The notes under the pieces are model-generated. The model did not search any database. It was not told the origin of the DNA and saw nothing but the letters and a program-made list of their open reading frames with translations. From Bacteroidota bacterium (GTDB taxonomy: Bacteria; Bacteroidota; Bacteroidia; Chitinophagales; UBA2359), in NCBI GenBank assembly GCA_020627525.1, contig JAHDGP010000016.1, positions 1 through 10,567 on the forward strand: a stretch of 10,567 nucleotides of DNA, given 5' to 3'. The translations under genes were made by a program, and so were the position numbers. Below, one piece after another: positions 1-7,073 of this stretch. Position 1 is the stretch's first letter. Each line of letters starts with the position of its first letter.

Positions 1-2
1 GT

Positions 3-29
3 GAGATAAAATTCATTAAACAAGCCTAA
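3..29 (+). CDS. Possible 3' end of an upstream secreted protein (partial)
   Basis: Frame 3 is open from the window edge and reads EIKFIKQA before a TAA at 27-29. The lysine-rich KFIK ending resembles the last residues of T9SS type A sorting domains; the 807-residue protein at the other end of this window ends in DKFIKH. With only eight residues this is a suggestion, not an identification. The other two forward frames stop within the first ten bases. Confidence 0.25.
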   Translation, partial: EIKFIKQA

Positions 30-294
30 TAAATGTTATAATAATTTCAATATGAATTTACATAATGACAATTAACAGTTTAACATTTTGCTAATATGAA
101 CTTTTGGATTAATCTGGCGTATATAAGATCAAGCAAAAGAAGTAAAATGCCAAGCCTCTTTTCCTTACCTACCTAACCTTTTTTCTTTGAACTGAAAATA
201 TATATATTCTTAATAGGAAAATTTATCCTTAACAGAATTGCTATAGTCAAGCATATCCCTCCTTAGTTTTTTCAACTTGAAAAATCAAGGTATC
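30..294. other. AT-rich intergenic region upstream of the M36 protease
   Basis: No credible coding region is seen on either strand. The stretch is very AT-rich, and the only structure I can support is the pair of overlapping dyads at 268-289. No clear TAnnTTTG promoter element was found. A TTTG at 186-189 followed by a poor TATTCTTA at 205-212 is the nearest candidate and is too weak to call. Confidence 0.5.
268..289 (+). promoter_or_regulatory. Overlapping inverted repeats just upstream of the M36 start
   Basis: Two perfect dyads overlap here. TTTTTCAA (268-275) and TTGAAAAA (277-284) flank a single C. CTTGA (276-280) and TCAAG (285-289) flank AAAA. They cannot both form as hairpins, and the second ends only five bases before the ATG at 295. 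They could be an operator or a translation-affecting hairpin, but AT-rich sequence makes short dyads common. Confidence 0.25.
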
Positions 295-2844
295 ATGTTT
301 CGTAAAATATTATACATACTCATAATCATTTTTAGCTGCAACAGTACTTTTGCTCAAAAATCTAAGCTCGTTAAGTTAGCTCAAAATTATTTGGAAGAAA
401 ATTACATCGATTTTGGTTTATCAGAGTCAGATGTCCAGTCTTTTGAAGTAACTGATTTATATACCTCTGAAAATAATGGGGTATCTCATTTATACCTAAA
501 TCAGACGTTCAATAAAATTCCTGTGTATAATCAAGTCTTTAATTTAAGTATCAAAAACGAAATACTCCATTGTGCTGGAAACTTCATTTCGAATTTAAAT
601 GAAAAAATTATTCCTACAGAAACTATCATTCAACCAGAATTAGCATTAGAAAAAGTTTACAGTCACAAAGGTTTGTCCAATCATTCACTTCCAACTGTTA
701 AATCATCATCGAATATTCCAACAAGCAAAACTGTTTTTCACGAAAGCAAAGATTCAGCAGAACCCATACAAGGAATATTGGTTTATTATCCCAACAATGA
801 AAAAGTAGAATTATGTTGGATGATTTCTTTCTATGAAGCAGATCATTCTGTTTGGAACCAATATTTTCTAAATGCACAAACAGGAGAAGTAATTGACGAA
901 ATCGACTGGGTTCATAATTGTTTTTCAAATGAAAAAAGTTGCAATACAGCACAACTTAACAAACCTACCTGCAACCATACATTTCACGAAAATACAAATG
1001 ACAATATACCCGAACCCAAAGCAGTCGAGTCTTATAGTGCCAGTTACAGAGTGTTTCCCTACCCTGCTGAAAATCCCAATGAAACAAACAGTAAAATCAT
1101 TCAAAACCCGTGGACCAAAGCTGGTCAAGCTGGTACTTTAGGCTGGCACGATGATGGGATTGTGGAATATACTTTTTTACGTGGCAACAATGTTTACGCA
1201 AAAGAAGACCACGCCGCCAATAACCAACTGGGAAGCAGTCCTATAAAAAACAATAGAATTTTTGACTATACCGCAAATTTTTCGTTAAATCCTGACACTT
1301 ATACAGATGCCTCTATCACCAATTTATTTTATTGTGTAAATACCATGCACGATGTTTGGTATCAATACGGATTCAACGAAGCGAGCGGTAATTTTCAAAA
1401 CAACAATTTAAACCGAGGTGGAATTGGCGGAGATTATATCTTTGCAGATGCTCAAGATGGAGATGGATACAATAATGCAAATTTTGTTTGTCCTCCCGAT
1501 GGAAGTAAACCGAGGTTACAAATGTATTATTGGAGCAATCAACCACTTAATTATATAAGCATAAATTCACCCGAAAACATTGCTGGTTCTCACCGAGTAA
1601 ACAAAGCTCTTTTTGGTCCTTCTATTCCTGTTGCTCCACAAAAAATAACAGGAAATATCGTACTGGCTAATGACGGATCTAATGATCCATTGAAAGCCTG
1701 CAACGGCTTTACAAATTCAGTAAATGGAAAAATTGCTTTGGTAGATAGAGGCAGCTGCAATTTTACAGTAAAGGTAAAAAATGCACAAAATGCAGGAGCC
1801 ATCGCATGTATTGTATGCAACGATGATCAAGCAATGGTTGATCTAGCAGGAAGTGATGGAAGTATAAACATTCCTTCAGCAATGGTAAGCAAAGAAGTTT
1901 GCGAAATTCTAAAAGCCATGTCGCAAAACAATGTAAACGTATCTTTAACAAATTCAGGAAATATCAATTATGCTGATGGAGATTTTGACAATGGAATTGT
2001 TGCACATGAGTTTGCTCATGGAATCTCGACCAGATTGACAGGTGGACCTGCAAACTCCAATTGCTTGTACAATGAAGAGCAAATGGGAGAAGGAATAAGC
2101 GACTGGGTTGCATTAATGATGACTTTAAAAGATGGAGATTTTCCAGAAAAGCCCAGAAGTATTGGTTCTTATGTAAAAGGGCAGCCCGCTAATGGTTTGG
2201 GAATTAGACCAGCACATTACAGCACTTCATTTGAAGTAAATAATTTTACTTACGAAGACCTTTGTGATGCCAGACTAAACGTTCCTCATGGGGTTGGTTT
2301 TGTTTGGGCAACCGTTCTTTGGGATTTGACCTGGGAGCTTATTGACAAACACGGCTTTGACAATGATCTATACAACGGAAATGGTGGCAACAATTTGGCC
2401 ATGCAACTCGTTGTGGATGGTTTAAAAATGCAAGCTTGCAGTCCAGGCTTTGTAGATGCGAGAGATGCTATTTTATTAGCTGATCAGGTAAACAATAACA
2501 GTGCTAACAAATGTTTGATTTGGAAAGTGTTTGCTAAACGAGGGTTGGGATACAGTGCCGATCAAGGTTCAACTGATGACCGTTGCGACGGAATAGCAGC
2601 CTTTGATTTACCACCAAGTTGCGCACCTGTGTTAAGTGTCAAACAAAAAATGGAACCAGAAATTGTTTTGAATAATGGGGAAAACGTCAACATAGATATT
2701 ACTGTTTTCAATAACAGCGATCAAAGCATTAGCAATGTTTCAGTAAAAGACACTTTGCCTAATGGTTGGAGCTTTCAAGATGCAAACGGATATGCTATAA
2801 ATAGTCAATATTCTAACATTAACCACTGGCACAATAGCTCCTAA
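295..2844 (+). CDS. Secreted M36 (fungalysin-type) zinc metallopeptidase, catalytic part, frameshifted at its 3' end
   Basis: This is an extracellular endopeptidase precursor. The ATG at 295 is preferred over an in-frame TTG at 277 because it directly starts a signal peptide (MFRKILYIL..., ending FAQ at about residue 21). Residues about 45-105 look like an FTP propeptide. A PA domain (about 449-542) precedes the active site. HEFAH gives zinc ligands H571 and H575 and catalytic base E572; the third ligand is E599 in GEGISD. Two further fungalysin blocks are GVGFVWATVLWDL (666-678) and ARDAILLAD (722-730). After C776 a DUF11/CARDB-like beta domain begins, but it is cut by a frameshift: frame 1 ends in an unrelated tail (about 836-849), while the domain continues in frame 2 from about 2801. 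The catalytic domain is complete, so the product could still be active. Family assignment is firm; substrate is unknown. Confidence 0.9.
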   Translation: MFRKILYILIIIFSCNSTFAQKSKLVKLAQNYLEENYIDFGLSESDVQSFEVTDLYTSENNGVSHLYLNQTFNKIPVYNQVFNLSIKNEILHCAGNFISNLNEKIIPTETIIQPELALEKVYSHKGLSNHSLPTVKSSSNIPTSKTVFHESKDSAEPIQGILVYYPNNEKVELCWMISFYEADHSVWNQYFLNAQTGEVIDEIDWVHNCFSNEKSCNTAQLNKPTCNHTFHENTNDNIPEPKAVESYSASYRVFPYPAENPNETNSKIIQNPWTKAGQAGTLGWHDDGIVEYTFLRGNNVYAKEDHAANNQLGSSPIKNNRIFDYTANFSLNPDTYTDASITNLFYCVNTMHDVWYQYGFNEASGNFQNNNLNRGGIGGDYIFADAQDGDGYNNANFVCPPDGSKPRLQMYYWSNQPLNYISINSPENIAGSHRVNKALFGPSIPVAPQKITGNIVLANDGSNDPLKACNGFTNSVNGKIALVDRGSCNFTVKVKNAQNAGAIACIVCNDDQAMVDLAGSDGSINIPSAMVSKEVCEILKAMSQNNVNVSLTNSGNINYADGDFDNGIVAHEFAHGISTRLTGGPANSNCLYNEEQMGEGISDWVALMMTLKDGDFPEKPRSIGSYVKGQPANGLGIRPAHYSTSFEVNNFTYEDLCDARLNVPHGVGFVWATVLWDLTWELIDKHGFDNDLYNGNGGNNLAMQLVVDGLKMQACSPGFVDARDAILLADQVNNNSANKCLIWKVFAKRGLGYSADQGSTDDRCDGIAAFDLPPSCAPVLSVKQKMEPEIVLNNGENVNIDITVFNNSDQSISNVSVKDTLPNGWSFQDANGYAINSQYSNINHWHNSS
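2801..2821 (+). other. Frameshift site splitting the M36 protease gene
   Basis: Frame 2 has a stop at 2798-2800 and is then open to 4165. From 2810 it reads ILTLTTGTIAPKGTYNFSF, a natural continuation of the DUF11/CARDB-like strand pattern that frame 1 loses. Dropping one base around 2803-2812 would join the frames into a protein of about 1,290 residues. There is no long homopolymer here, so a typical homopolymer sequencing error is not obvious, and no known programmed-shift signal is apparent. Confidence 0.8.
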
Positions 2845-3982
2845 AGGCACTTATAATTTTTCTTTTTATGCAAAAACAAATGCTTCAAAATCGAGCAGCA
2901 TTTTAATGCAAGATGTAAATTCGAACAGTAACCTTTGGTCAAAAGACAATCCATTGTCTACTAACAATTGGACAGCAAAGAGTGGCAGTCAATACAGTGA
3001 TGGCAAAGTTTGGTTTGTAAAAAATTCTTCTACCAAATCAGACAGTTACTTAACCTTGAACAATCCCATAAGAATTGAAGGTAGCAATCCTGAATTTATT
3101 TTCAATCACTATTTCGATACCGAATATTCTTGGGACGGAGGCATTGTGGAGGTTTCTAACAATGGCGGATATTCTTGGCTTGATTTAGGAGAATATTTTT
3201 ATGAAAACGGTTACAATACTTCAATTGAAACAAACCCTGCCAGCACAATCAGCAGCCGACCTGCCTTTAGTGGAAACAGTGGGGAGTTTATCACATCCAA
3301 AGCCAACCTTGAAGCATTTATAGGGCAAGACTTAAATTTCAGGTTTAGAATGGCAAGTGATTCATTATTTGGAGGCAACGGCTGGTACATTGATGATATA
3401 TATATAACAGATAATAACGGTATTGCCAATACCGTATACGCACAAAAAAACAGCAACAAAGCAAAAGATAAAACTAGACTTATTGTATTGGGTGATCAAT
3501 CTGATAGATTGCACGTGAGGGTATTCATAGAGGGCTTAATGTCTAATGATGCAAACATGAAATCCGATTTAAGCCAGATGGGGCTTTTACCTAACAGCCA
3601 ACCATTCTTTGAGGCGCCGTGGTGGTATTCAACCAATCAAACGATCAAATCAACTGTGCAAACCAACAATGTTGCAGACTGGATTCTTTTCGAATTGAGG
3701 GATAAAAACAATCCTGCAATCGTCAAGTTCCAAAAAGCAATGCTGGCAAGAACAGATGGTCTATTGATGGATGAACACGGTTCTCTTGGAATTGATTTAA
3801 GTAGTATGGCGGGCAGTGAATATTTCATTGCTCTCCATCACTACAATCATCTTGGTATCATTAGCAGAAATGCTGTGAAAATTAATGAAGTAGGTACCTT
3901 TGATTTTACCGTAAGCAAAACATCCACTTCAGGAAATGATCAACAAAAACAAATAAATGGTCGCTATGCAATGATTGCCGGT

Positions 3983-4105
3983 GATTACGACCACAATGGA
4001 ATCATCAATAGTCTTGATTACAATATGTGGAAATCAGCCAGCGCACTCGTAAACCAGTTTGTTTCTTGGGATGGCGATGGCAACGGAGTTGTCAACAATT
4101 TAGAT
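3983..4105 (+). other. Pair of dockerin-like EF-hand calcium loops
   Basis: Two loops, 3983-4018 and 4070-4105, keep Asp/Asn at all expected oxygen-ligand positions plus Gly at position 6 and a hydrophobic residue at 8. Each is followed by YNMW or YNIW, and a short NRSKVGVG tail ends the protein. This suits a calcium-stabilised C-terminal module, possibly for protein-protein binding or surface anchoring. No cohesin partner is visible in this window. Confidence 0.7.
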
Positions 4106-4173
4106 TACAACATTTGGTATATGAATAGAAGTAAGGTAGGAGTAGGTACTTTGTACGACGATTGATTTTTTTT

Positions 4174-4201
4174 GGCTTAATTTTTGGAACTCATCACTTC
4201 A
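4174..4201 (+). repeat. 28-base direct repeat, copy 1
   Basis: It matches 4263-4290 at 25 of 28 positions. Both copies start GGCTTA, continue with a T5 run and end TCATCACTTCA. The start-to-start distance is 89 bases. The right end overlaps the left arm of the hairpin at 4192-4248. Confidence 0.65.
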
Positions 4202-4248
4202 CTAAGTTTTAAAGCCTTGAAAACAAGGACTCTTAAAAGCTTGTGATG
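4192..4248 (+). other. Long imperfect stem-loop downstream of the protease
   Basis: Paired segments from the outside in are: CATCAC (4192-4197) with GTGATG (4243-4248); AAG (4204-4206) with CTT (4240-4242); TTTTAA (4207-4212) with TTAAAA (4233-4238); and CCTTG (4215-4219) with CAAGG (4224-4228) around an AAAA loop. A six-base bulge sits at 4198-4203. No T-run follows on either strand, so it is not a standard intrinsic terminator; it could stabilise a 3' end. Confidence 0.5.
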
Positions 4249-4262
4249 GAATAATAAAAACT

Positions 4263-4290
4263 GGCTTAGTTTTTGTAAGTCATCACTTCA
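4263..4290 (+). repeat. 28-base direct repeat, copy 2
   Basis: This is the second copy of the repeat at 4174-4201, with three mismatches. Its CATCAC (4281-4286) could pair with the same GTGATG arm (4243-4248) that copy 1 pairs with, allowing two mutually exclusive folds in a transcript that spans both. Confidence 0.65.
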
Positions 4291-4354
4291 GTCGATAAAG
4301 TTTTCCACAATTAATATTTATCCTTAAATTCTGCAATTATCCGCTTTGAAATTC

Positions 4355-4382
4355 GTTGATTTGAGAGTCAATTGTAATTTTG
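4355..4382 (+). promoter_or_regulatory. Candidate Bacteroidota-type promoter of the ligase operon
   Basis: TAATTTTG at 4375-4382 matches the TAnnTTTG -7 consensus exactly. A GTTG at 4355-4358 lies 16 bases upstream and is the best -33 candidate, though the spacing is a little short. Transcription would start within a few bases of the ATG at 4387, giving a leaderless or nearly leaderless mRNA. No Shine-Dalgarno sequence is seen, consistent with this phylum. Confidence 0.5.
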
Positions 4383-4386
4383 CACC

Positions 4387-7071
4387 ATGATCAAGATCGG
4401 AATTTTTTTTGGAGGAAAATCTCGTGAAAGAGAGGTTTCTTTCGCGGGGGGTAGAACCGTCTATGATAATTTAAATAAAAGTTTGTTTGAAGCTGTACCT
4501 ATATTTGTCGATAGCTTCGGAAACTTTGTTTTATTGGATTGGCAATACATTTACAAAGGGAGTATTCGTGATTTTTACCCTTCTGTAAAATCTATTCAAA
4601 ACAATCAATTACCTATACAAATTTATGCTGAATCGCTTGGTGATTTAAATGCTTCACAGCAACTAGAATTAATCAATGAAATTGGTCGTAAAATTGAAAT
4701 TACAGAACTCGCTTCTCTTATAGATTTTGCCTTTTTGGCGCTTCACGGAAATTATGGGGAAGATGGATCTATTCAAGGCTTGTTTGAATACCTGAATATT
4801 CCTTATTCTGGTTCTGGAATTTTGCCTTCTGCCATTGGGATGAATAAATCCTTCCAAAAAGAAATTTTCCAAAACAAATCTTTTGGCAATACCAGATTTC
4901 ACAGTATAAAAAAAGAAGATTGGCAAACTGGTGATAAAAACGCCATTTACAATACGATCAAAGGTACTGTTCAAATTCCTCTGGTTTGCCGTCCTGCCAA
5001 TCAAGGATCGTCTATTGGTGTGGGGATGCTTTGGGAAGATGATTTTTCTCAATTTTGTGAAATGTGTGATGCCGCATTCTTTACTGAAAAAGTCAGTTTT
5101 GAATTTTGGTCAAATTTAAAGGAAGAATCAAAAGTAGAATGGCTGAAAGAAGTTTGTGATTTAAGGTCGAATATTGGCTTACCCGCAAAGATCAATCAAA
5201 AAATAATTTACACGCCTGAAGCTCTGCTAGACTTTCTTGAAAAACATTTTACCGAAAGCAAAGAAAGCCTAACACTAAATGCACTAGACAGCGAAACAGA
5301 GGTTTTGGTAGAAGAGTTTATCGAAGGAGAAGAATTTTCTTGTATTGTTGTAAAAAATGAAAACGGAAAATCTGTGGCACTCCCTCCTACTGGAATCGTT
5401 AAAGGACAAGAAATTTTTGATTACCGTTCAAAATACTTACCTGGTCTTTCAAGAAAAGTTACACCCATAAATTTATCCAATGATAAGATAAATGCCATAC
5501 AAACTGCTTGCTGCGAATTGTATGATTACATGCGTTTTGATGTCTATGCAAGAATTGACGGTTTTATAAAAGCAGATGGTAGAATTATTTTAAATGATCC
5601 AAATACGACTTCTGGGATGATGCCTTCTTCTTTCTTTTTTCACCAAGCGGCAGAAATTGGCTTGAACCCTTCTCAGTTTTTGACTTTTTTGATTCGAAAT
5701 TCAATAGCGGAACGTCAGAATAGTATTTTTGCCAATACAAAAAATGATATTTTACTAAAAAAATTAGATAAAAATATTGAGGCATTTAATGCTGTTGATC
5801 AACAAAAATTGAAAGTAGCTGTCATTCTTGGTGGCTATTCTTCAGAAAGACACATTTCTGTTGAAAGTGGAAGGAATGTCTATGAAAAACTGGCTTCTTC
5901 TGCAAAATACGAGCCCATTCCAATATTCTTAACAGGCTCCGCTGAAGACATTCAATGTTTTCAGTTACCCATCAATTTATTATTGAAAGACAATGCCGAT
6001 GACATTGCGGATAAAATTAAAAATTTCAAGCTGCATCCTGTTGTCGAGCAAATTAAAGAGGACTGTAAAATATTAACGGAAAAGTATGGTAATGCTGCTA
6101 CTGCCATTCAACGTCCTGTCAAAATCGAATTAACGGAATTGGTAGAATTGGTAGACTTTGCTTTCATCGCCTTACACGGTCGTCCTGGCGAAGATGGACA
6201 TTTACAATCTATTTTTGACAAATACAATTTGCCTTACAACGGATCTTGTGTGGAGAGTTCTCAAATTACGATTGATAAATATCGTACCAATCAGTTGTTG
6301 AAAGAAAATGGTTTTGAGATTTCGAAGCAGCAATTGGTTTACAAAAAAGATTGGCAAGCAGATGCTCAAAAATTTTACCAAGAAATTTTAAATAGTTTCA
6401 GTTTTCCATTTATTACAAAGCCTGTTGATGATGGATGCAGCTCTGCCGTAAAATTGATCAAAAATGAAGAACAGCTAAAAGCTTTTACGCACCTGATATT
6501 CAGGGTTGAAACAGAACTGGATGAAACTTTTGCAAAAACATTAGGATTGCGACCGAAAGAAGTTTTTCCTAACAAGACTGTTTATCTTATTGAAAATTTC
6601 ACTCAAAAACAAAGTGCTGATCACTTTTTAGAAGTTACAGGAGGACTATTGACCAAAATTGAAAATGATGAGTTGGTTTATGAAATGTTGGAGCCATCAG
6701 AAGCGTTGAGCAGCACTGATATTTTATCCTTAGAAGAAAAATTTCTGGCAGGTGAAGGGCAAAATATCACCCCTGCCCGCTACTCAAAAGACCCCGAAAC
6801 GGCTAAAATTATCTCAAAAAAAGTAAAAGATTCACTTTATAAGGCAGCAAAACTACTCAAAATCGAAGGATATGCTAGAATTGATGCTTTTGTCCGTATT
6901 TTTGGCACCGAAAAGGTAGAAACCATCGTTATAGAAGCAAACTCTTTACCTGGTATGACACCTGCAACAGCAATTTTCCATCAAGCGGCTCTCAATGGCT
7001 ACAAGCCATATGAGTTTATTGATGCGATTATTGAATATGGAATCAAAAAACACTCGACAATTACTATATAG
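4387..7071 (+). CDS. ddl: Double-length D-alanine--D-alanine ligase (two fused ATP-grasp ligase units)
   Basis: Ddl joins two D-alanines using ATP in the cytoplasm, for peptidoglycan precursors. Usual length is 300-370 residues; this protein has 894 and contains two complete Ddl units (about 1-455 and 475-894). Residue pairs given as first/second unit, with E. coli DdlB numbering recalled from memory: E15 is E14/E487; H63 is H120/H597; K97 is K154/K631; K144 is R202/K678; S150 is S208/C684; K215 is K349/K785; Y216 is Y350/F786; R255 is R389/R831; D257 is D391/D833; E270 is D404/E850; N272 is N406/N852. Unit 1 thus keeps the Glu-Ser-Tyr substrate triad but alters two ATP/Mg residues, while unit 2 does the reverse. 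Both carry inserts after the GSS-type loop. Ddl is normally a homodimer, so this may be a covalent pseudodimer. It ends two bases before the PASTA gene, implying an operon. The family is certain; the product specificity of each half is not. Confidence 0.93.
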   Translation: MIKIGIFFGGKSREREVSFAGGRTVYDNLNKSLFEAVPIFVDSFGNFVLLDWQYIYKGSIRDFYPSVKSIQNNQLPIQIYAESLGDLNASQQLELINEIGRKIEITELASLIDFAFLALHGNYGEDGSIQGLFEYLNIPYSGSGILPSAIGMNKSFQKEIFQNKSFGNTRFHSIKKEDWQTGDKNAIYNTIKGTVQIPLVCRPANQGSSIGVGMLWEDDFSQFCEMCDAAFFTEKVSFEFWSNLKEESKVEWLKEVCDLRSNIGLPAKINQKIIYTPEALLDFLEKHFTESKESLTLNALDSETEVLVEEFIEGEEFSCIVVKNENGKSVALPPTGIVKGQEIFDYRSKYLPGLSRKVTPINLSNDKINAIQTACCELYDYMRFDVYARIDGFIKADGRIILNDPNTTSGMMPSSFFFHQAAEIGLNPSQFLTFLIRNSIAERQNSIFANTKNDILLKKLDKNIEAFNAVDQQKLKVAVILGGYSSERHISVESGRNVYEKLASSAKYEPIPIFLTGSAEDIQCFQLPINLLLKDNADDIADKIKNFKLHPVVEQIKEDCKILTEKYGNAATAIQRPVKIELTELVELVDFAFIALHGRPGEDGHLQSIFDKYNLPYNGSCVESSQITIDKYRTNQLLKENGFEISKQQLVYKKDWQADAQKFYQEILNSFSFPFITKPVDDGCSSAVKLIKNEEQLKAFTHLIFRVETELDETFAKTLGLRPKEVFPNKTVYLIENFTQKQSADHFLEVTGGLLTKIENDELVYEMLEPSEALSSTDILSLEEKFLAGEGQNITPARYSKDPETAKIISKKVKDSLYKAAKLLKIEGYARIDAFVRIFGTEKVETIVIEANSLPGMTPATAIFHQAALNGYKPYEFIDAIIEYGIKKHSTITI

Positions 7072-7073
7072 AA

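Larger units (their letters stand above)
2801..4165 (+). pseudogene. C-terminal part of the M36 protease: jelly-roll, Bacteroidota module and dockerin-like loops
   Basis: This is the continuation of the preceding protease in another frame, open for about 454 codons. The first ATG, at 2906, is internal and lacks a signal peptide, so independent export is unlikely. About 2906-3410 encodes a jelly-roll (MAM or immune-inhibitor-A-like) domain, with WDGGIVEVSNNGG and GWYIDDIYI as landmarks. About 3500-3900 encodes a module common in secreted Bacteroidota proteins, with LHVRVFIEG, DWILFELRDK and YFIALHHYNHLGI. The end holds two 12-residue calcium loops with Asp/Asn at positions 1, 3, 5 and 12: DYDHNGIINSLD (3983-4018) and DGDGNGVVNNLD (4070-4105), each followed by YNxW, as in dockerin-type dyads. 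No type A T9SS sorting domain follows. The sequence shows no other decay, so the frameshift is recent, an error, or recoded. Confidence 0.8.
4166..4386. other. Intergenic region between the protease and the ligase operon
   Basis: There is no coding region. It contains a T8 run directly after the protease stop (4166-4173), a 28-base direct repeat (4174-4201 and 4263-4290), a long imperfect hairpin between the copies (4192-4248), and a Bacteroidota-type promoter element next to the ligase start. Confidence 0.6.

Noticed and set aside
277..294. TTG start at 277 for the protease, adding six residues
   Set aside because: The ATG at 295 starts the signal peptide directly with a basic n-region, and the extra residues MKNQGI add nothing typical of one.
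303..357. Lipoprotein signal (IFSC) in the protease leader
   Set aside because: The Cys lacks a good lipobox with Leu at -3, and the leader ends in FAQ, typical of ordinary signal peptidase cleavage in this phylum.
2906..4165. An independent gene starting at the ATG at 2906
   Set aside because: The frame is open back to 2801 with sequence continuing the preceding beta domain, and there is no signal peptide at 2906 although the product is of a secreted type.
4146..4173. GTAC-TTT-GTAC palindrome followed by T8 as a protease terminator
   Set aside because: The stem has only four base pairs, lies inside the last codons, and is nine bases from the T-run, which is too weak and too far for an intrinsic terminator.
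4192..4248. The long hairpin as a rho-independent terminator
   Set aside because: No T-run follows directly on the + strand, and the opposite strand reads into A-rich sequence.
4669..5052. 127-codon open frame on the - strand inside the ligase gene
   Set aside because: It lies wholly within a well-supported ligase domain and shows no recognisable family features; it is a shadow frame.
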